A stretch of 64,000 nt of DNA from Gerris lacustris (Eukaryota > Arthropoda > Insecta > Hemiptera > Gerridae), in the NCBI GenBank assembly GCA_951217055.1, contig OX578277.1:10872834-10936833 (forward strand), in the 5' to 3' direction. Within the stretch, counting starts at the first letter, position 1, and every line of letters begins with the position of its first letter. A program made the position numbers and the translations under genes. The notes below the pieces were generated by a model. It did not search any database, was not told where the DNA came from, and was given only the letters and a program-made list of their open reading frames with translations. Positions 55,651-64,000 of the stretch are shown one piece after another.

Positions 55651-57179
55651 TCTTTGAATTAAGAAGCTCTATATCTTTTGAATGGTGTAAAAGATTTAGT
55701 TACAATATTAACCGCCAATTCCCGTGGAGCTCTAGTAGTCTAACACAGGTAGATAAAGAGGGGAGTTGGAAATCTTTCCGTTTAAGGATTCTATGATCGC
55801 TGGGGCATATATAGAAAATTGAAGAAAGAGAGAACACCAACACTGCTTAGAAAATAACATGTAAGCTCTTCGTATTATAATACATATTATAACATTTTTT
55901 TAAAAAAATAGAAATTACTAGGAGAGAAAATGAAGATTTGTGTTTTATTAATTATACTATAACTTACGCAAATACGACAAAGTATTGATTAGATGATAAA
56001 TGACTATTATATTTTATTTAACGATAAAATTAAACATTTTAAAATTAATAGAATAAAATTAGTAAAAAATATATGAACTGCTTATTCATTTTTTGTCCAA
56101 CTAGCTTAATTTCTAAAAAAATAACGTTATTTAAAAAATTAAATGTCAACGAAATATTTATTAATGTTTGTTGGGTAAAAATATAGTTACTAACATATAA
56201 GATAAAAGCAACACTGCTTTTGAACAAATTTAATTTATAATATTCCCTTTATAATATTTATTATTGTCAGACAAACGTAATATTTATATTTTTAAAATTA
56301 TTTAATTATAGATTTATTTTGTTATAATTGTAACGTTAATAGGTAATTTCAATAAATATTTTATATTAAAATGATATACGCACAAGAAAAACTAATTTAA
56401 CTAAAACTAAAAAGAGACCAACAATTCTTACAAACACATTCTTTCAAAAATGGTCTTTTAGTTTATTTTCACATTTTTACTTTTACTACGCATTTGCTCT
56501 TTGTATTTATATTAAAATATGTTTCTGTTTTGTTAAATATTGAATTAAATTTATTTGTTTTTGTTTACATAAACGTTCAGTGTTACACTGTTCCCCTAAA
56601 AGCCTCTAATTTGATTATTGATTATTAATATATTCAGGTAAATAATCAATAAGTCTTTGGCATTTTATAGAACTTTGATAAATAACTATATAAATGATAA
56701 ATTCTAAAATAATAAGTATCATACATGGAAATATAATTATTTAGTATTAATATTATCATTAAAAATGGAATTTAAAGCTACATTATTTACAAATATATGA
56801 AGATTTGCAATGTTACAGTTGATTAAAGTAGGAAATTATTCTTTTGTTATGTTGGATAAACTAACAAGGTGATAAAAACTGTGATATTCATTGGTTAAAC
56901 CTTTGATTTTACTCTGCCTGACAAATCAAGCCACTTGTCGGTTGTATAATAAAATAATTTTTAGGTATGTCGCCGACAATTCATTGTTTTTTTACCTTCT
57001 TCAAGGTTATACCTTTGTAAGGTTATGATTTTACAATTGTATGTATAACCTTCAAATTTCTTTTAGAAGTTTATCATTTAAGTTAATAAATAAGTGAATT
57101 TAGTAAATTAATAACGTACATGAAAACTTAAAATAGGAAAAGACGGAGGAGGGGAGAGACAAAAATTAATTTCTTTAAA
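55651..57179. other. Unassigned AT-rich sequence
   Basis: No gene, repeat ends or RNA recognised. Confidence 0.3.
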
Positions 57180-57450
57180 GACAGGGATATACTTGAGTAT
57201 TCGCCCCGAATGAGCATGCGTTTCCGTTCGGCACGATCGGACATCGGACGCTCCGCATGAGCAATAAAGCCTCTTCCAGAATGCCGAACCAAACAGAGCA
57301 ACGAGTCGAGCATTGGTCTCTGCACTGCACAGGCGCCAAACGAGCAAGCTATGTTCGGCACCTCGATCCGGTTTTGTCGGTTTTTTGACGAAACATCAAA
57401 GGGATGTTCGATTTGGCCTGTTGGGAGTGTGGACGGATGCACAAGCACAA
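57180..57450. repeat. GC-richer fragment related to the 1194-1361 element
   Basis: TAA then AGCCTCTTCCAGAATGCCGA, CCAAACAGAG and GAGCATTGGTCTCTGC match the element at 1194-1361, but the right end is not clear. Confidence 0.55.
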
Positions 57451-57616
57451 ACGAGCCAAGCAGGCGTGAACCTTCCCATAACCGTAACCTTCTCTACTGA
57501 AAACGAAAATAATAACTATTGCTTATTTCATAAATAAACAAAACAAATAATACAAAACTTTTTGCCTGTTGTTATTTTTTTTAATCCTTAATTTTAAATA
57601 AATCCTTGTTTTTAGG

Positions 57617-57885
57617 GTTTCGAGGTCGTCCTAGAAACCCTTATATGGTTTTGGTATTTCGGCCGCCGCATCTTGGATCATATCTATTGGCCGCCATCTT
57701 GGAAATATTAAGTGTGAAAGCTCCAAAAAATGTACAGTTGTCACAAATGCCGAGATACACCTGTGTGCCGAATTTCATGTTCCTAGCTACAGCAGTTTAT
57801 GAATTGAAACATGCCAAAGGACAGACAGACAGTCAAAGCTGTTATATAAGGTTTCTTTTCGTACTTCGTACAGAAACCTAAAATG
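57617..57885 (+). repeat. Dispersed repeat, copy 2 of the 14085 family
   Basis: GCCGCCATCTTGGAAATATT, CCTGTGTGCCGAATTTCATG, AAAGGACAGACAGACAG and TACTTCGTACAGAAACCTA match 14085-14440 inverted. Confidence 0.65.
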
Positions 57886-57949
57886 ATCGACCTTTTTCAG
57901 TGAGAGGTTACCAAACTTTTAGGTATATACAGCAGTGCTCGATTTCTAG

Positions 57950-58553
57950 AAATTGGAAATTGAGGTGGCGGAACTATAAACCCACCTTCTCTCTTCTACC
58001 CCCCCCCCCCCCCCCGGAAAATATTGAAATATAAACATTCAAAAACAGCATTTTAAACAGTTTAGGACATAAACCCACACTGCAATCAGGTGGGTTTAGT
58101 GTGGAAACTTATATCATTTTAAGTAGTATTTTTTATAAACAATTTATTGATTAGCATGTCACGTCTTGTTATAATACTCTCAATAAATAGGTACTTAGGT
58201 TTATACGAATAATTAAATCAACAAAACATTCCATGTCTCACTCGCCCCGGGCGAGTTTCGGCACAGTACTTATTTAGTATGATCCCTGCCATTAAAAAAA
58301 ATCCTTTGCAGACAGCTTAAGAACGACAGGCACTTAGAGTAGCATCGAGCTACATGTATTAAATTTTGATCTAGTGTAGGGTGATACTATGGTGTCAGTT
58401 TAAAGATGATGTCCTTAATCAAATTTGTAGTCACTCACTGACTAACAAAATTTTAACTAAAAGTTTTAAAGAAATCTTAGTGCCGATAATTTTATTTTTT
58501 ATTTATCAGAGAGAGAGGTCCCGGAACGCCGTTCCGCCTCAAATCGAGCCCTG
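57950..58553. mobile_element. hAT-type MITE
   Basis: CAG..GCTCGATTT ends inverted (AAATCGAGCCCTG at the right). Flanks GGTATATA and GTTATATA are an 8-bp TSD with one mismatch. A poly-C run lies near 58000. Confidence 0.7.
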
Positions 58554-59079
58554 GTTATATATGACAATACAAACCGAACTAAAGGTCTTGTTAATGGTCA
58601 AAAACTGTTACCCTGCAGTAGAAGTACTAATATACTGCTGGGAGGCATCACCATGGATGATGTAAATGTAAACCAAATAGGTAAATAAAAAATAGGGCTA
58701 AGCAGTGAGGGAAGAAATAAATAAAAAAAGGGTAAAAGTGGCAGCAACACCTTCCAGTCATGGATTCTAACCTGACAATGGAGGAACTTGAACTCACCAC
58801 ATCCCAATTAAAGAAAAAAAAATCCCCCCGGACAAGACAAATGAATTACTAATTAACTTAGGAAGTGCTGGAAAAGCGAAACTTTAGAATTATTTAACCT
58901 GAGTCGGAAGACAGGAGTGGCGCTTATTAACTGGAAAATATCTTTAATGGTTGCTAATTCTTAAGCCAAAACTTGATCAAGAGAAAACCAAAGAACTTGA
59001 TCCAGAGTTATAGACCAACTAGCCTGCTAAGCTGCATTATAGAAGTAATATTTTAATGGAAAAGGGTTTAATGGAAGTA

Positions 59080-59671
59080 CAGGGTGGCCCATAAACATAA
59101 TGGTCAGTTGACGCCAGCAATTTGCATAGAAGAGCGGGGACACCACTTTGAGCACATTTTGAAGTAAAATAGGGCGTAGTTTTAGTAAATTTATAACTTC
59201 TTAAATGTTGTTTTTGATTTCTGAATTATTAAAAGATATGTACAGTAGAACCTCGATAATTTGGACCTCTAAAATCCGGAGCCTCGTAAATCCGGACTGC
59301 CTACTGAAAAATTTGATAACTAGAAATACTAGAAAAAAAAAAAATTCCGAAAGGTGAAAGTGGGACATCTCTTGCAAAAAAGTATGGTGTGGGGTCATCT
59401 AAAACGAAAACGAGATAGCATACTGCGATACGCGTCAAAGCTAGATTCTGAATAGCAAATGATACCCTTTAGATGATGATACCTTTATCAGGTCCTCTCG
59501 TCTGCGAAAAAGTTGTTTAACAGCATATTCGAAAATTTGGACAAATCGGTAATTCGGACAGAGTCTGGTCCCAATTAGTCCGAATTATTGAGGTTCCACT
59601 GTATTTTCATTTTGTTGTGTATTATTCCACTCAATGAATATTTGTCAACTGACTTATGGGCCACCTCCCCC
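59080..59671. mobile_element. Mariner-type MITE inside the LINE relic
   Basis: CAGGGTGGCCCATAA and GGTCAGTTGAC at the left; GTCAACTGAC and TTATGGGCCACC at the right. It hosts the pogo-like MITE 59243-59601. Confidence 0.7.
59243..59601. mobile_element. pogo-like MITE, nested
   Basis: CAGTAGAACCTCGATAAT and ATTATTGAGGTTCCACTG ends with TA flanks; AATCCGGA words inside. Nested in the mariner-type MITE. Confidence 0.8.
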
Positions 59672-59934
59672 ATAAGACGTATTTTTAATGGAAAGACTGA
59701 TAAATTATCGTCTAATCTGATTTCTTGAAAGCACTTCAACACTAATAGCACCGTAAGCTGGTTATAGGAAGTACTCAACAATGGGCATGTGCATGTTGAG
59801 AATGCATCCTAGGACAAGAAGCATTCAGTGTAGCAGTATGGATAGACCTTATGCAAGCTTTTGACAGGATTTGGAAGTAAGGACAATTTTTAAATATAGT
59901 AGATCATCCTGAAAGCCCTTATGCTGAGGGTGGT

Positions 59935-60330
59935 GAGTCTGTCCGTCCGTTGTGCTTTGGTTCATTCAGGCTAGTGAGTTGAAATTTGAAATACTGGTGT
60001 AACTTTTTGACCCACACATAGGAAAAATATTGGGAAGTTAAACATTTAATATGCGCATGACTGTGTAATGTAAGTTCTTTTTTTTTGTATTTTCGAGAGG
60101 GGTATCAAATGAAAGCTACAGAAGAGTAGATTACAAAAATATACAACAATTTATGACTATAGTGCTATTTACTGCCATTATTTCATTTTTAGCACCAATT
60201 CCACCCAGATAATTGGAAATAATATATCTAAAATTTTGAAATAATTCATACAAATACCTTATGGTAGGACGATAAAAATTTCCAGATAAAAAATAATTTA
60301 ACTTTTTGTTATTGCAGATAGAAAACATTG
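59935..60330. repeat. Dispersed repeat interrupting the LINE
   Basis: GTCTGTCCGTCCGTTG and GAGGGGTATCAAATGAAAGC are phrases common to arthropod interspersed repeats. The LINE reading frames stop before it and resume after it. Confidence 0.45.
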
Positions 60331-62050
60331 TGACCCCCCACTCTACTCTCCTTACTAATCGGCATAGGAAGAAAGGGTAGGGTGGTACTGTAAGGAGCGG
60401 TGAGCAGAAGTTTATATCTAAAAAATGGCACTCCCCAAGGATATGTCCTATCCCCCACCCTGTTCCCCCTTTTCATAAATAATATCACTGATTCCCTTCC
60501 ATGAGGATTTGTACGCATATTACTTAGCTGACTGGAATTCTGCTTAAAGTGTAGATCAATCCAAGAACAGACTTCAAAATGCCCTTAACAACCTGACTAA
60601 GTAGTTTTAGGATTGGCTGTTATTGAGACAAAACCACCAACACTGTCATTTCGCTGCCAGCAAACCAGATGAAAGACATAAACCTCTAAATGAACGACAT
60701 TGGACTTAGAAAAGAAGATAACCCAGATAATTGGGTGTTACCTTTGATCTCTGAGTGACTTGGAAGACCCAGATAAATAGAGTTGCTACCACAGGAATGA
60801 GAAGGTAGTGCTGGAAGCAGCTGGGGTTGCAGATCTTAAGATATTAAAGAAGCTGTACACTGGATAAGTAAGACCAACCATTGAATACGGAGTCACAGCT
60901 TGGGACACAGTAGCACCTACAAACTTCAACAAAATTCAAACTGTTCAAATAAAAATCATGCTCTATGGAGCTATCAAAGTTGACTCCAATTAGTTCATTA
61001 GAATCTACGGTGGGCCTCCAAACCATGTCTGATTGTAGGGACCAGCATATGCAAACAGTTAGTAAAGCTTGGGTGCCTAAAAGAACACCCAATTAGAAGG
61101 AAAACTGCACAGCCTTAAAGAGAAAGACTACTTCGATTGAACTTTATTAGCACAGCAATATTAGTTGAACTACAAATCTAAACCTGGAAGACTTAGAACC
61201 CCTAGATACTGTCAGTACTAACTGGTCCTGGGACAATATCCAGCACCCACCCGTTTGATCGACAGTTCATAACACAGCACAGTTCATAATATAGCATCAA
61301 AAGATGCAATATCTTATGAAGAATTGAAGGCACTCACCCTCGCAGAGAGCTATCCTTCAACTAAATGGGTGAGAGTATATACAGATGGATCAGTCAAGGA
61401 TGGTGGGAATGGAATAAAGAGTATCTGGAGCAGTCCATGAGGCTACAATCCCAGTAGGAAGCAATACATCAAATTACAGAGCAGAGTAAAGAGCTCTGGG
61501 GGCAGCTCAATATCTTCTACATACAAACTCATCTGTTGGCCCCAGTTTTCCTGTCAGATCCAAAGTCAGTGCAACAAACATCCCTAGGAAGCTCGTTGTG
61601 AGCAGAACTTGCTGATCTGTTATGTGCAGTATTATACGAAGAGGTAGTCTGTCAGTCAATACCAAGCCACTGTGGTATAGCAACAAAAGCACCATGCCAT
61701 GGCTAGCTCCATGCCACTAACTAGTGGGAAACTCCATTACGAAGAGACCCAGTCCCTTGTAAAATCACACTACTTAAAGAGGTGGTAGAGAGAACACCCT
61801 GATTAAGACTCAAAAGATCCTTCCAACCAGCTGGCAAGAAAGGACCAGGGTGGTGATATTCAGACTACGGACTGGACACTGACAACTTAAAGCCCACCTA
61901 TACCACAAATTCAGAATTGGAGCAAATAATGCATGCGAGTGTGTAGAGAGTCTGGAGACAGTATTCCAAATTCCAAAATGGTCCCAGACTCACTCATTTA
62001 AGACAAGAGACAGGGTCAGCTGCTACAACCAACCACCCTATAAAGATGGT

Positions 62051-64000
62051 AACACATCTGGTGAAACCGCAGGCTTCAATCTGGGTTGTGCTATGATGAG
62101 GAGAACAGTAAGTAAGAAGTGACACAAAGCTTGAAAAAGGAAAATAATAAATGGGTTTAAATCCACATTATTTTTAAATTTAAGAAAAGAAATCACTTTT
62201 TTATTATTATTATAATTTAAAACATACAATAAATACAAATTTGACATTTCATATTTAATTTTTTTAATTATACTTTATTTTTGTAAATTATATTTCTTTT
62301 TAATTTCTATTTCGATTTAGTCTAAATATTTAATAATTAATATATTACTTCGTCAATATAGTTTCATTTAGTTTTAATTAATAAATATTAAACATGACAT
62401 CAAAAAATATTAAGCTATTTTTAGTTTTTTTTTTTTAATATAATTAATAAATTTATTAATTATAATATTGCAACACTGACAGACTAATCATTTTTGGGGT
62501 TTTTTAATGTTTTGATGTGCTTTATAAGGTTTTTAATTCTTTATTATATTACTTTTTACTGCTGGAAGCATTTTAGCATTTCTGTAAATTAAACATTTCA
62601 CCTAAAAATAGCTGTAATTATTACATTTTCTTAAGTAGCATATCTCAAACTGTTCCTTTAGTTAACAAAAAAGTTGCATGGGGCCACTTGTTGGCAGGCT
62701 TTAGTCCAGTACAGTTAACATAAAAAATATCTTTGTTAAATATATCCAAGTAAGAGGTGGTTAAGAGATGATCTGGTTATACAAATAATAACAAGGAAAA
62801 TTTGTTGATTTTATAAATTTAAACTTAGTGCTTACTATCAATGTTATATAATAAAAATTAATAATAATAATAAAATTTAAAAAAGGCATAAATCAGACCC
62901 ACTTGCGGCTGCGCAATCCACAATATTATTCTGATTTGTCGAAATATGTTTAAGTAATGGAATAAAGAAATTGATTTTATATTATTAATATGTATTTCGA
63001 AAATAAGACTGTATTGTATTATTTATATATTGAATGTTCTGGCAATAAATGGTTATTTATTATTTATTTATAAGAGGTAGTTGAAGGTATAATGTGCCAA
63101 TTACTAGCCCATGTTAATAAAATAACTATAGACTGCATTTTGTAGTTGAAGGCGATCCGTAAAAATTCTTTCCCTAGTTATCTGAGGTATGGGTCTATCG
63201 GGATAAACTATAACCTGATGGACCCAAAAGAGTATGCTATGTAAATCCAGTAAAAGCCACTCTAGAGCTGTCAAAAGAGTCATGGCAGGTTTAAATCATT
63301 CTAGCTGCCTAAGGGCTTTTGAAAGGTAGCAGTGGACCAGGTTATAAATGTAAACTAGGTTTGGTTGTGTTTGAAGGTATTTCGAGTGCTCACCTTATAA
63401 ACTTTATTATTTTTTATCATTATAGTTTTCTGAGTAGTAGCAAATAAAAAAATATTTTAACATAATCACTTTTTGATGAAGTAATCAATGATTTTAAAGT
63501 AACTAACCATATTAAAAACTCAGTCGAAGTGGTTGCAACCGCTTCGGTTTAGGTTGGGTTTTCCGGACCGAATATTCAAAACTGACAGTCTTGAATATTC
63601 AAAAAAATTTAAAAGTTATGGTTTGAGGTTTAAGGAAAGAAAGGAAGAATATCCCTATGATATTGGGAAAATAAATAAGTTACAAATATTATATAATTAC
63701 GTTATATATAATATTTATTAATGTAATATTTAACTTTTGCTTGTCTTTGCTGGGTCCAGGGATGGGTTCTTCACTAGTTCTTGCTTCATACTTTTCAGAT
63801 GAACTAATTTTCCTAAGTCTTGTAGTAATTATTGATTTTGTCGTGGAATTCTGAACATGTCATTATAGAATTTGCTTTAGTATTAAGAAACTCTTTTACC
63901 ACATACAGAGGTAATTTTCCTCTTTCAGGCGTTCCAAATAGACCCTATCATTGCTTTTGCTGCGTTTCCCAATCACCTAAGTAAAATCCGGACATTTCTC
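62051..64000. other. Unassigned right end of the window
   Basis: AT-rich with short runs. No gene, RNA or element ends recognised. The small frame at 63533-63721 has no family features. Confidence 0.3.

Larger units (their letters stand above)
58930..62050 (+). pseudogene. Jockey-like LINE relic, interrupted by younger elements
   Basis: Broken frames in order: an ILKP...SYRPTSLLSCI-like block near 58960-59040, VAVWIDLMQAFDRIWK near 59820-59880, TPQGYVLSPTLFPLFINNIT-like at 60430-60500, LGVTFDL..TWKTQINR at 60730-60780, LKKLYTG..RPTIEYGVTAWD near 60850-60910, and an RNase H-like VRVYTDGSVKDGGNG at 61370-61410. The order matches RT then RNase H of Jockey/I-type non-LTR elements. It has many stops and at least two insertions (59080-59671 and about 59935-60330). 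Confidence 0.75.

Overview
The window is AT-rich animal nuclear DNA, most likely from an arthropod and probably an insect. The evidence is GT-AG introns, tRNA-like SINEs, LINE and mariner/pogo/hAT/piggyBac-type transposon relics, and a PIAS-family gene with insect-like sequence. Hemiptera would fit, but the species is not determinable from sequence alone. No prokaryotic feature, CRISPR array or rRNA operon was seen.

Host gene: one split gene on the minus strand occupies about 9.4-52.8 kb. Twelve coding exons with consistent splice phases rebuild 537 codons of a PIAS-type SUMO E3 ligase (Drosophila Su(var)2-10 family). In order they carry an N-terminal SAP domain, a Pro/Ser linker, the PINIT domain, the SP-RING and an acidic SUMO-interacting motif. 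The C-terminal tail is either a short read-through to a stop at 9411 or lies in exons I could not find. Introns are swollen by repeats, and intron 2 alone is about 21 kb.

Nested gene: intron 2 contains, on the same strand, an intact intronless 1802-codon ORF (31012-36420). It has nine BED zinc fingers separated by at least a dozen decayed repeat units, then a hAT-transposase-like RNase H region and a well-kept hATC dimerisation domain. The first catalytic Asp is replaced by Gln and the C-x-x-H motif has lost its His. This looks like a domesticated ZBED-like DNA-binding protein and is the most interesting object in the window. A decayed, inverted relative lies about 2 kb away on the plus strand.

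Repeats by region: 0-4 kb, pogo-like MITE, two TWA-type foldback elements and a tRNA-SINE; 5.0-8.4 kb, about 32-unit 93/110-bp minisatellite; 9.8-13.3 kb, mariner relic split by a piggyBac-like MITE, then two TWA elements and a short MITE; 14-25.7 kb, dispersed repeats, long hairpins, a hAT MITE and a 126-bp tandem array between the PIAS exons; 27-31 kb, a 5S-like dispersed repeat, AT microsatellites and a hammerhead-like motif; 38-47 kb, a 27-bp repeat, LINE relic, mariner, 36-bp repeat and a 1.65-kb transposon with a broken transposase; 50-64 kb, upstream of PIAS, more MITEs, SINE, hAT MITE and a long Jockey-like LINE relic with nested insertions. No further host gene was recognised in 53-64 kb.

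All gene models are read by eye. Exon boundaries rest on splice consensus, phase and family similarity, not on transcript data.
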